Assembly: GCA_035946575.1 (NCBI GenBank) | Contig: DASYZG010000024.1 | Coordinates: forward strand, 62,001-126,000 | DNA: 64,000 nucleotides | Source of the DNA: Gp13-AA77 sp035946575 | Lineage (GTDB): Bacteria > Acidobacteriota > Terriglobia > UBA7540 | Direction: 5' to 3' | Part shown: positions 18,063-26,796 of the stretch, in pieces | How positions within the stretch are numbered: position 1 is the stretch's first letter | Layout of the letters: each line of letters starts with the position of its first letter | Notes under the pieces: model-generated | Told to the model about the DNA's origin: nothing | What the model saw: the letters and a program-made list of their open reading frames with translations, nothing else | Databases searched by the model: none | Position numbers and translations under genes: made by a program

Positions 18063-18731
18063 CTAGGCCGGCTGCACCGCGGCCCGGCTGCGATGGGCGA
18101 TCAGCAGGTAAACGCCGGCCGCGAGGGTCCCGATGACCATGGTGTAGTCGATCCAGCCGATGAACTGGGGAATCAGCGCCATGTTTACGTACTTGCCCGT
18201 GAAGTCAGCCGGACCGGCATAGCCCCCGGGCAGCGCGTCATAGTGCGTGCCCCAGTTGCCGCGCATGGCGTAGAACATCACGATGGCCACCGGGATTCGC
18301 GCTCCGAAGGCGTAGGCCAGCAGCGTCTTGCCCAATGCGCCCCAGGCCATGAGCTGCACAATCACCGCCGCCACCATCAGCAGGAGGCCAATCAGCGCGG
18401 TTCCGGACAATGTGCCTTCGGGCGTTCGCGACGAAATGAGGCCGGCGCCGATGGTCACGATCAGCCCGACCGCGGCAAAAAGGAGAACTCGCCCGTTGCC
18501 CGCCGGTCGCTCGCCGGCGCGGGCAAGCCTGGCCGCAAAGTAGGGTCCGAAGATAAAGGGCAGCCACGCGATCCCGACGATGGCTCCCACGCCACCGGCG
18601 TTTCGATTGAACAGGACACTGGACCCCTGGTGCAGCTCGCCCTCGAGCCGCAGGAGGGTGATGAGCAGAGTAATGACGATCGGCGCCGCAACCAGGCGGG
18701 CGATTCTTACCGAACCGGCGTTGTCTGGCAT
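18063..18731 (-). CDS. Six-TM integral membrane protein, unrecognised
   Basis: A 222-residue hydrophobic protein with about six membrane spans, for example APIVITLLITLL (about 14-25), a span at 45-60, VLLFAAVGLIVTIGAGLI (about 80-98), ALIGLLLMVAAVIVQLM and MVIGTLAAGVYLLIA near the C-terminus. I recognise no named family and see no catalytic or binding motif. The frame continues upstream to 18836, but I choose the ATG at 18731 because AAGGGGG stands 7 nt before it and the extra residues are not membrane-like. It lies 112 bp upstream of dtd on the same strand and may share a transcript with it; nothing links the two functions. Confidence 0.7.
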   Translation of the reverse strand: MPDNAGSVRIARLVAAPIVITLLITLLRLEGELHQGSSVLFNRNAGGVGAIVGIAWLPFIFGPYFAARLARAGERPAGNGRVLLFAAVGLIVTIGAGLISSRTPEGTLSGTALIGLLLMVAAVIVQLMAWGALGKTLLAYAFGARIPVAIVMFYAMRGNWGTHYDALPGGYAGPADFTGKYVNMALIPQFIGWIDYTMVIGTLAAGVYLLIAHRSRAAVQPA

Positions 18732-18872
18732 TTTCGACCCCCTTGAGGAGATTTGTGAAACCGGGTCCGGCGCCTCGCGCGCCGCCCGGGACGCTCGCAT
18801 TGTAGTCGAATCCGTGACGGCGTGCCACGAATTCACGGCAACCTCACCGGCTTCAGGGGTGGTGGCAAGTGG

Positions 18873-20063
18873 CTAGCGGAGACCCTCCAAGAGTCTTCGC
18901 AAGCCACGAAGAAGTTCCGGACCTGTACTGCCGCTCGCTTCGTCGTCCCAGCCAGCCGTGCCGGAATCGAGCCTCTCGTCCTCAAATTCGCGATCCGGCG
19001 GATCTTCCTCGCCTGGAATCTCAGCCTCCAGTTCCTCTTCCAAATCTGACAGTCCCGCGAAAACAGGAACGAGGGCGGTGAGTTCAGCCAGTTCGGCCTC
19101 CAACTCAGCGGATAGGCCGGCAGCCCGATTGGGGCTCCGTGAGTTTGTGGAAGGATTTGTTGAATCCAAAGCACATTCCAGCTTCCGACCGACCACATCT
19201 TTTGATCTTTCAGCCGCGAATCCGGCCGGCTTCGGACCGACCCATCTGCCCTTTCCGAACCGAGAGTCCTTTCCCAGTCGGCCAGTCCAGCAGAGGCCCA
19301 AACCCGCGCTACGAGTTGCGCCAAACGGGCCCAACGACCGGTAGGCCGGGTGGCTGTTCGTGAGTTTGTGGAAGGGTTTGTTGAATCCAAAAGATATTCC
19401 AGCTTCGGACCGACCACATCTTTTGATCCTTCGTGGACTCGACCGAGGGTATCGCCGGCCCCGAGGGGAGCGTGGGCAACGGGGCCGGGAGCCACGTCCG
19501 GGCGGCCTTTGCACTGTCTCACCCGCCTGGCGCGCGGGAGCCGGGGCGGAGGGTCAAGGTACTCCACCCTGGGTATCCAGGAGAACTTGACGTGCTTGCG
19601 TCGGCAGGGGTACGGATTGATGAAGCGGATGCCGACGTCGCGATAATTGAGTACTTTCAGGTCGCGCGGACAAACCACGTATCCACCGTAGCGATAGACG
19701 CCCTCCAGCACGGACCAGCCCTTGCGTTCACTTTTGCGGACCCGCGGCAACAGAATGCGGCCGGTGATGTGGCACCAGACGCGCGCCGCGAGGCGCAGGT
19801 GGTAGCTCCAGCATCTCGGGGCGTCCATGGAGCAGAGCTCGAAAAAGCGGGTGAAAATCCAGTCAAACAGCAGGAGGGCTTCCTTGTCACCGGTGCGTTC
19901 GAGCTTGGCGCGCAGATCGCGGGCGTCCCAGCCGTGGCGCAGGCCGTTCAGGCTGGACCAGGCCTTGCCACGCGCGGTGCGGGGTCCGGTGGATTTGAGG
20001 GCGTTGGCGCGCCAGCGCGGCCAGCGCGGCGGGAGTGAGCTTGGGAGAGCGGCGCAGAGACAT
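18873..20063 (-). pseudogene. Acidobacterial ANALKSTGPRT-type hypothetical gene, broken and internally duplicated
   Basis: The ATG at 20063 has a perfect AGGAGG ribosome site 5 nt upstream and begins MSLRRSPKLTPAALAALAR. A frame change within 20008-20020 is needed to continue into RANALKSTGPRTARGKAWSS, the hallmark of a hypothetical family common in Acidobacteriota. The next 140 residues look intact (FDWIFTRFFELCSMD, CHITGRILLPRVRKSERKGW, VCPRDLKVLNYRDVG). A direct repeat follows, whose two copies lie 221 bp apart (not a multiple of three), so the second copy is read in another frame. That second frame has an acidic, protein-like tail ending at 18873. Reading without the shift runs to 18833. 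Function is unknown. The breaks may be real decay or assembly errors. Confidence 0.6.
19139..19436 (-). repeat. Direct repeat inside the broken hypothetical gene
   Basis: About 75 bp at 19139-19214 recurs at 19360-19435 in the same orientation, with an offset of 221 bp. On the coding strand both copies spell SKDVVGxKLE then LDSTNPSTNSR, but in different reading frames. Weaker similarity continues beyond the core. An offset that is not divisible by three means the duplication itself moves the frame. Confidence 0.8.
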
Positions 20064-20355
20064 GACGACCTCCTCAGGCGCCCTTCACGAGCGCCCCCGT
20101 CCGCCCCAGTTCGCAAGCTAGCACAAGGCAAGGCGCTTGTCAAGTGCTCTAGGTTCATGCTGTAGGCTACATTCGCGGCTGGAAGAGGCGATTCCGGCCG
20201 GATAGCCTACGTTTCGCTAACCGGTGCAGAAGGCTGGACTTGGATGCGGCTGATTATCGCGGAAAGAGAGGCCAGCGCGGCTCGCCGCAACCCGAATTGG
20301 CAAAAAGTGGCTGGTGTCATGTAACCGAAATCCGCAACAGATGTCAGCGGATCAT

Positions 20356-20435
20356 TGTCATGCTGAGCGAAGCGAAGCATCTCTGTAGTTTCTGCAAAAC
20401 AAATGCAGAGACCCTTCGCTACGCTCAGGGTGACA
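20356..20435. repeat. MITE/REP-like imperfect inverted repeat
   Basis: The left arm begins TGTCATGCTGAGCGAAGCG (20356) and the right arm ends CGCTCAGGGTGACA (20435). Over 29 bases the arms pair with five mismatches, around a loop of about 20 nt. This TGTCA-bounded element is a dispersed intergenic type in Acidobacteriota. A degenerate half copy (TTCTGAGCGAAGAATCTCG) lies near 53795. Confidence 0.75.
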
Positions 20436-20636
20436 GTAACCGAATTTGTTAACCTTCTTCTGTTGCACGACACTCGTGAGTGACAAGGCCCAGAGTCTTC
20501 GCGCGCCGCGAGGGGTTCACGATTCATAGTCAATACTGACATCACAGAGGAGGAGTCCGGAGCGCAGGCCCGCTGTTGGCCCCGCCGTCTTTCCAGATCA
20601 TCTCGAAAAGCCGCAGAGCCAAAGGCGGGCTCTGGG

Positions 20637-23600
20637 CTACGTCTTATCGGCGAGGGACTCGCGCTTTCGCGTGAGGAAATAATAGATCGCCGGCGTCACC
20701 ATCAAGGAGAGGCAGGTGGCAATCATCAGCCCACCGATCACCGCGATGGCGAGAGGCTGCAGCATCTGGGAGCCGGCGCCAAACGCCAGGGCCAGGGGCA
20801 GCATGCCGAAAGCTGCGGCCAGGGCTGTCATAAGGATGGGACGGAGCCTGCGCCGGCCGGCCTGAACAATCGATTCCTCATAGGAAAAGCCCGCCTCGCG
20901 GAACTTGGCGTCGGCGTCGAGCATCAGAATGCCGTTCTTGGCCACGATGCCGATCACCATGATCACACCCATGAAAGAGGACAGGTTGAAGGTGGTGCCG
21001 GTCAGGAAGAGCGCCAGGAAGGTTCCGGAAGTGGCGAGCAGCGCGTTCACCAGAATGGCGATGGGCGCGGAGAAGCTCCGGAACTCGAACAGCAGCACCA
21101 GGAAGACAAACACCACCGCCAGAATGAGGACCAGCACGAGATCCTTGAAAGACTGCTGCTGTGTCTGATAGAGCCCGCCGTACTTCACGCGAATGGATGA
21201 AGGCAGGTGAAGGGCGGCCAGCGTCTTCTGCACGGCCGCTATGCCGTGTCCGAGGTCCAGACCTTCGAGTCTCGCCGAGACGGCCACGTAGCGTTGTTCG
21301 CTGTCCTGCAGGATTTCCGTCTGGCCGGGCAATTCCGTGATGTCGGCGAGGGACCCGAGGGTCGCCGTCTGACCCGTCGCGCTCACCAGCGTGGTGTTGT
21401 TCATGGCCTCGACCGACGAGCGGTTGGCGTCCGGGAAGCGGATGCGCAGGGTGTAGGGGCGATCGTTGACCACCACGGGAGCCGCCGCGGTGAGACCGTC
21501 CAGCAGGGCGGTGGCGGCGTTGGCGACGTTCTGGGGGGAGAAGCCGGCATGCGACGCCCGGGCCACGTCCACCTGATAGACCATGGCCGGGCCGCTGGTG
21601 GTGGAGTCGATGCCGTTATCCACGTCCACCACCGGGTTCTTGCCGTTCACCTGGATCTTGCCGATGGCGTCCGCGACCTTGGGCGCCCAGGAGTCCAGGA
21701 GGCTGGCGTCGGGCGAGAACATCTCGATCACAATGGGCTGCGGCGCGCTGGTCAGGTCCCCGATCATGTCCTCGAGCTTCTGCGTGAATTCCACGTCGAC
21801 GGCAGGCTCGGCTTGCGTCACCTTCTGGCGGATCTCGTTCATGATCGCAAAGATATCGCGGTGACGCTTCGTCTTCAGCATCACGGAGATATCGCCCGTA
21901 TTGGCTTCGGTGACGGCGGCGAGACCCAACTGCAGTCCGGTGCGGCGGGAGGTGTTCTCCACCTCCGGCACGGAGTGCACGATCCCGAGGATGTGATTGA
22001 TCATGCGGTTGGTTTCAGCGAGCGACGCTCCAGGCGGAGTTACGTAATCGAGGATGAATCCGCCCTCGTCCATTGAGGGAAGCAGGTCCGAGCCGATGCT
22101 GCGGTAGCAAAAATACGCCGCAATTACCAGCAGAACACCCAGCACCGGCATCCACAGCGGACGCCTCAGGCTCCAGCGGAACCAGCGGTCGTAGAAGCTG
22201 ATGACCCTGCCGAAAAAACCTCCCATGAGGTGCTCTTCCACCACCATCAGACGCCGGATTTCCTTCTGCTGAGATGTCTCCTCCGGGGAGCCTTCACCGT
22301 TCTCCTCCGCCGGCGCACTTCGAGCCGCGGGCGGCAGTCCTCCCTTCGGCCGGATGAAGCGGATGCAAAGGTTGGGAGTCCAGGTGAGCGCCAGGGTGAG
22401 CGAGGTGAGCAGCGAAACGCCGATGGTCAGAGCCAGGGCCCGGAAGAAGACGCCCGTGACGCCGCTGATCGCGACCAGAGGCAGGAAGACGACGATCGGA
22501 GTCAGCGTGGAACCGATCAAGGGGACGGTGAGTTCGCGCAGGGTGAGAGCGACAGCCTCGAATCGTCCCTCGCCCGCCTCGCGATGAAGCACGACATTCT
22601 CGACCACCACAATAGCGTCGTCAATAATCAGCCCGACGGCCGCCGACAGTCCGCCGAGCGTCATCAGGTTGAAGCTCTGCCCCAGGAATTTCAGGGCGAT
22701 GAAGGTGATCAGGATGGTGATGGGAATCACCATGCCGGCAATAAATGACGTACCCCAGTCGCGGAGGAACAGCACCATGACGATCGACGCCAGGATCAGC
22801 CCGATCAGAATGGCGTCCCGCACACTCTTGATGGACTCGCCGACGATCCAGGACTGGTCATAGAAGGTGCTGACGTGAACCGCGGGCGGCAGGGTCTGCT
22901 CGATCTTCTGTATTTCGGACTTGACCGCCGTGGCGACGCTCATGGTGTTGCTGGAGCGCTGCCGGTTGACGTTGATCAGCACGGCCGGCTTCTCGTTGGC
23001 GGTGACAATTACGTACTGGGGCTCCACGGAAGGGTGGACCGCGGCGACGTCCTCGACGTAAACGGGTCCGCCCGACGGGTCCTGCTTCAGAAAAATGTTG
23101 CCGATTTCCCGGGGAGTGCGGACCTGCCCGCTGATCAGACCGAGATACAACTGGTGATTGTGGTTAAAGAGGCCGGGGGACTGGATCAGGTTCGACTGGT
23201 CCACGGCGTTCAGGATGTCGGACACCGTGACGCCCGTCCTTAAAAGCTCGCCGGGATTGGGGGTGATCTGGAATTCGGGCACCTGCCCGCCCTGGATCAG
23301 GATGGTCCCGACGCCCGGCAGGCTGTTCAGTCTGGGCTTGATGGTGTAGGTCGCCAGCTGCCAGAGGCTCGTCTGAGGAACAGTCTCGGAGGTGAGGCCG
23401 TAGCCGAGAATCGGAAAGGTTGAGAATTCGAGGCGATTCGTCTCGATCTTAACGGTGGAGGGAAGTTCGGGCTGCACGCGCGCAATGGCGGCGTTGACGC
23501 GCTGCAGCGTCTGAAACATGTCAACGTTCCAGTTGAAGAAAAGGTCGATTTCCGCCGAGCCACGGCTGGTGATCGACTTCACGTCCTCGATTCCGAGGAC

Positions 23601-23879
23601 GCCGCTCACGGCCTCCTCGACCGGCCGGGTAATCGTCACCAGCATCTGGTCGATCGGCATCACGCCGTTATCCACGGCCACGATAACGCGCGGGAAATTG
23701 GTGGTGGGGAATACAGCGATGGGAATGGTGAACGCCATGTAAGCGCCCACCAGCGCCAGGGCGACGATCAGGAAGACGATGGACTTCGATTCGCGCGCGA
23801 ACCAGTACGTGGAGGCCGCGCCCTCCTGACGCTCGGGCGGGGCTGCGGTTGGGCTGGGCTTTTCCGATAGCTGGGCCAT
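20637..23879 (-). CDS. RND efflux pump, inner-membrane permease (AcrB-type)
   Basis: A 1080-residue proton-driven exporter of the resistance-nodulation-division superfamily. It has the usual two-fold design: one helix (about 32-50), a large periplasmic porter domain, a helix bundle, then the same again. Helix 4 contains the proton-relay aspartates in GLIIDDAIVVVENV (about residues 425-438). The helix after the second porter domain carries VIGIVAKNGILMLDAD. This motif pattern fits drug/hydrophobe efflux rather than the heavy-metal CusA group. It is the last gene of an operon; the adaptor stops 15 bp upstream. Length is normal (1020-1080) and both halves are intact. The substrate is unknown. 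Confidence 0.95.
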   Translation of the reverse strand: MAQLSEKPSPTAAPPERQEGAASTYWFARESKSIVFLIVALALVGAYMAFTIPIAVFPTTNFPRVIVAVDNGVMPIDQMLVTITRPVEEAVSGVLGIEDVKSITSRGSAEIDLFFNWNVDMFQTLQRVNAAIARVQPELPSTVKIETNRLEFSTFPILGYGLTSETVPQTSLWQLATYTIKPRLNSLPGVGTILIQGGQVPEFQITPNPGELLRTGVTVSDILNAVDQSNLIQSPGLFNHNHQLYLGLISGQVRTPREIGNIFLKQDPSGGPVYVEDVAAVHPSVEPQYVIVTANEKPAVLINVNRQRSSNTMSVATAVKSEIQKIEQTLPPAVHVSTFYDQSWIVGESIKSVRDAILIGLILASIVMVLFLRDWGTSFIAGMVIPITILITFIALKFLGQSFNLMTLGGLSAAVGLIIDDAIVVVENVVLHREAGEGRFEAVALTLRELTVPLIGSTLTPIVVFLPLVAISGVTGVFFRALALTIGVSLLTSLTLALTWTPNLCIRFIRPKGGLPPAARSAPAEENGEGSPEETSQQKEIRRLMVVEEHLMGGFFGRVISFYDRWFRWSLRRPLWMPVLGVLLVIAAYFCYRSIGSDLLPSMDEGGFILDYVTPPGASLAETNRMINHILGIVHSVPEVENTSRRTGLQLGLAAVTEANTGDISVMLKTKRHRDIFAIMNEIRQKVTQAEPAVDVEFTQKLEDMIGDLTSAPQPIVIEMFSPDASLLDSWAPKVADAIGKIQVNGKNPVVDVDNGIDSTTSGPAMVYQVDVARASHAGFSPQNVANAATALLDGLTAAAPVVVNDRPYTLRIRFPDANRSSVEAMNNTTLVSATGQTATLGSLADITELPGQTEILQDSEQRYVAVSARLEGLDLGHGIAAVQKTLAALHLPSSIRVKYGGLYQTQQQSFKDLVLVLILAVVFVFLVLLFEFRSFSAPIAILVNALLATSGTFLALFLTGTTFNLSSFMGVIMVIGIVAKNGILMLDADAKFREAGFSYEESIVQAGRRRLRPILMTALAAAFGMLPLALAFGAGSQMLQPLAIAVIGGLMIATCLSLMVTPAIYYFLTRKRESLADKT

Positions 23880-23894
23880 TCGTGTCGAGCCAGA

Positions 23895-25184
23895 CTACTC
23901 GGGGGCTTTCCCCGATTCCCCGCCGGCCGCCGCTCCGTATTTTACTTTGGTGCCGTCGGGCAAGCCGAAGGCTCCCTCGGATACGACCTTCTGACCGGAC
24001 TCCAGACCGCTCATGACCTGGACCTGATCCCCTTCCTTGATCCCCAGCCTGACGTCGGTCTGATGAGCCACATCGTCCGAACCCACCGACATGACGGAAG
24101 TCTTGCCGTCGGGTGAGGTCAGCACGGCCGAGGACGGGACCAGCAGTGCATTTTTCACGATCTCAGCCACCATCGTGACGTGGACGGTCGAACCCACTTT
24201 GAGCTGGTTGTCATGGTTCACCGCTTCCACCCATACCTGAACCGTGGTGCTGCCGGGATCGAGCGCCGGACTCACCAGCATGACCCTGGCTGGCACGGCC
24301 TCGGTCACGCCCGGCGCCTCGAAGCTCGCGGAGTCGCCCACCTTCACAAGCGCGGCCTCGGCCGCGGGAAGGTGAGCGCGCGCCACCACACGTGAAAGAT
24401 CCATGATGGTGAGGAGCGGCGAGCCCGGCGTCGCCATTTCGCCGGGGTAGAGGGGCCGGTCCGTAACTACGCCGTCGATGGGACTCTTGATCTCGGCGTA
24501 GCTCAGTTGGGCCTGCGCGGCGTCGTACCGGCCTTGCGCCGACGACAACTGCCCCCGGGCGGCTTTCAGCGCGTCCTGGTTCGCAAAAGCCTCCAGCGCC
24601 TCAAGGTGTTTCTGGGCAATCTCGTTCTGGTTCCGGGCCTGGGTCAAGGCCACGCCCGCGTCCTCAAGCTGCTTCTGCGGGATGGCTCCCTGGCTGTACA
24701 GCGTCTGGTCGTTGGTGTAGACCTTCTGCGCAGCGTCGAACGTGTCCTTGGCGGCCTTGGCATCGAGCTTGGCTTTCTGAAGGGCCTCGGGCACGTCCGA
24801 CTTTACGGCCGTCTGATAGCTCGCCTGCGCCTGCTCATAGGTTCCCTGATTTTCGGTGACGGCGGCCGCCAGATCGCGGCTTTCAAGCCTGGCCAGCAAC
24901 TGGCCCGCACGCACGTGGCTGCCGCGCTGCACGTAGAATTCACTAACGGGTGCAGTGATCTTGGGGACGATGGCGGCCTGATGAAGCGGATAGAGCACGG
25001 CGTCGGCGCTCACCTCGCGCTTAATGGTCCCGGCTTGCACGGTGGCCACCTGCACGGCCGCCGTGGGAGTAGTCTCGGCGGTCTCCTTGCTCGAACAGGC
25101 GGCGCCGATGAGCACGGTTGTCATCAGGATGGCGAGCGCCGCGAGACTGCTGCGCGCGTCCGCCAGGCGTTGTGGTTCCGGCAT
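23895..25184 (-). CDS. RND efflux periplasmic adaptor (membrane fusion protein)
   Basis: A 429-residue adaptor linking the inner-membrane pump to the outer-membrane channel. The N-terminus is hydrophobic and ends in GAAC (about residue 30), an imperfect lipobox, so it may be a lipoprotein. A lipoyl half-motif (FYVQRGSHVRAGQLLARLES) precedes a long alpha-helical hairpin rich in Gln and Ala (about 105-215). The second lipoyl half is SPIDGVVTDRPLYPGEMATPG, followed by a beta-barrel and a membrane-proximal domain with GLESGQKVVSEGAF. Its start lies 2 bp after the stop of the TolC-type gene, so the two are translationally close. Confidence 0.95.
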   Translation of the reverse strand: MPEPQRLADARSSLAALAILMTTVLIGAACSSKETAETTPTAAVQVATVQAGTIKREVSADAVLYPLHQAAIVPKITAPVSEFYVQRGSHVRAGQLLARLESRDLAAAVTENQGTYEQAQASYQTAVKSDVPEALQKAKLDAKAAKDTFDAAQKVYTNDQTLYSQGAIPQKQLEDAGVALTQARNQNEIAQKHLEALEAFANQDALKAARGQLSSAQGRYDAAQAQLSYAEIKSPIDGVVTDRPLYPGEMATPGSPLLTIMDLSRVVARAHLPAAEAALVKVGDSASFEAPGVTEAVPARVMLVSPALDPGSTTVQVWVEAVNHDNQLKVGSTVHVTMVAEIVKNALLVPSSAVLTSPDGKTSVMSVGSDDVAHQTDVRLGIKEGDQVQVMSGLESGQKVVSEGAFGLPDGTKVKYGAAAGGESGKAPE

Positions 25185-25186
25185 GT

Positions 25187-26665
25187 TTAGAAAGTCCCCG
25201 TCAGAGTCTGCAGGTTCGCGAGCGCCAACCGGTAACGCGCCTCGCCGTCGTCGTAGGCGTTGCGCGTCAGCGCCAGTGTGTTCTGCGCATCAAGCACCTC
25301 GAGCACCGTGGCGTCTCCCGCCTTGTAACGCAGATTGGTGAGCCGGAGACTCTCGCCGGCCAACTCGGCCGAATGACGAAGGCGGTCCACGGCGGCGAAA
25401 GCAACCTGCGCCTCATTGTACGACGAGTACAGGTTTTGAACCAGCTTGCGCTGCGCGTAAGTCAGGTCGACCCGGGCTTGCTGGCGTCGAAATTCGGACT
25501 GGTGCAGCCTGCTGCGCAGGTTACCCCAATCCCACACGGGAAACGTGAGGTTAAAGGTGATGAACTCACCCAGATTGTTCTGCTGCAACGCTCGTTCCTC
25601 CGGAGTCGTAACGCCACTGACCCCGCCGCGCAGGGCAAATTCGTTCGCTTCGATGCCGTAATCGGCGTCGATGCTGAGCATGGGCATGAAACTCTGACGC
25701 GCCGCGGAGACGTCGGCGCTGGCCACGCGCAGGGCCTCGACGGCCGCCTTGAGGTCAGGGTTCGAATGCGCTGCCATGTCGCGCACCTCCGGAAAGGAGG
25801 GCAGCGCGGGTGCCTGGTCCAGATCGTCCACCGCCGTGAAGTTCTCGTCCAGGGCGGGAGAGAGGAGAACCGCCAGGCTCAGGCGCGCCTGCTCCATGGC
25901 GAGTCTCGAGTCTTCGAGCGCCTGCTGCTGCTGCTCAAGCTGAATTTCAGCCTTGATCACGTCCGCGTGGGCCGCCTGTCCTCCCTTCTCCAAGTCCTGG
26001 GTAAGGTTGTAAAACTGCCGGGCCTGATCGCGGCTCTGCTGCGCGGTGGCGTACTTGCGTTGCGCCACCAGCAGCCCGTAATAATACTGCGTAACCGTGA
26101 CTGTGAGGCCCCGTGTTGCGATTTCCTGCTGCGCCTGCGCGAGCGCCTCAGCAGCCGCTGCCCGCTTGTATCCATTCAAAGTGAAGAGATTCGGCGAGAG
26201 ATCCTCGTGGAGCACGCCCCACGCCCGGTAGACGTGCACGCCGTCATTGGTCACAAACCTGCCCGTCGGCAGAATGCTTCCACCCTTGGTGAGGAGTTCC
26301 TGAGTGGTGGTGGTGACGGCGGGCAGCAGCGCCGCCCTGGCCTGGATGCGATCCTCGTGGGCGAGGCGGGCGTTAGTGGCCGTCGCGAGGTAGGCGGCGT
26401 CGTTCTTGCGGGCGCGCTCGAGTGCATCCTTCAAGGTGAGGGTCATCGGCGGAGCCTGACCGGCAGATTCCGGCTGCGCGAGCTGAACCTCCGGTACTTC
26501 GGCGGGTACTTCGGCGGGCGGGGCCTGTGGCACGCTCGGGGAGCCATCAAGGGCAGCATGGGCACCGGTCACCTGCCCGGCGGCGTGGGGTGCGACCGCG
26601 CCAACGATCGCAAGAACCACGACTGCAAAGGCCAAACTGCGGCGGCTCTCCACCGATCTGAGCAT
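25187..26665 (-). CDS. TolC-family outer-membrane efflux channel
   Basis: A 492-residue outer-membrane factor, first gene of the efflux operon. The signal peptide (about residues 1-30, ending HAAGQ) is followed by a proline-rich linker and two TolC repeats. Long amphipathic helices are seen in AEIQLEQQQQALEDSRLAME and in VDLTYAQRKLVQNLYSSYNE. The end has the family pattern LRLTNLRYKAGDATVLEVLD then NLQTLTG. The frame extends upstream to 26800, but AGGAGGGAG 7 nt before the ATG at 26665 and the clean signal peptide decide the start. Partner proteins are encoded directly downstream. Confidence 0.95.
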   Translation of the reverse strand: MLRSVESRRSLAFAVVVLAIVGAVAPHAAGQVTGAHAALDGSPSVPQAPPAEVPAEVPEVQLAQPESAGQAPPMTLTLKDALERARKNDAAYLATATNARLAHEDRIQARAALLPAVTTTTQELLTKGGSILPTGRFVTNDGVHVYRAWGVLHEDLSPNLFTLNGYKRAAAAEALAQAQQEIATRGLTVTVTQYYYGLLVAQRKYATAQQSRDQARQFYNLTQDLEKGGQAAHADVIKAEIQLEQQQQALEDSRLAMEQARLSLAVLLSPALDENFTAVDDLDQAPALPSFPEVRDMAAHSNPDLKAAVEALRVASADVSAARQSFMPMLSIDADYGIEANEFALRGGVSGVTTPEERALQQNNLGEFITFNLTFPVWDWGNLRSRLHQSEFRRQQARVDLTYAQRKLVQNLYSSYNEAQVAFAAVDRLRHSAELAGESLRLTNLRYKAGDATVLEVLDAQNTLALTRNAYDDGEARYRLALANLQTLTGTF

Positions 26666-26796
26666 GTAAACTCCCTCCTGGCCGACGATTTCCGCCACCG
26701 AAGCCAGCCTCGAATCAAAGATATAGACTCCGCAAGAGACGGAAATAAATGCGTGATTAATTTCTATTAAGGCGAGGAATCTAACGCCCGCCGGGC

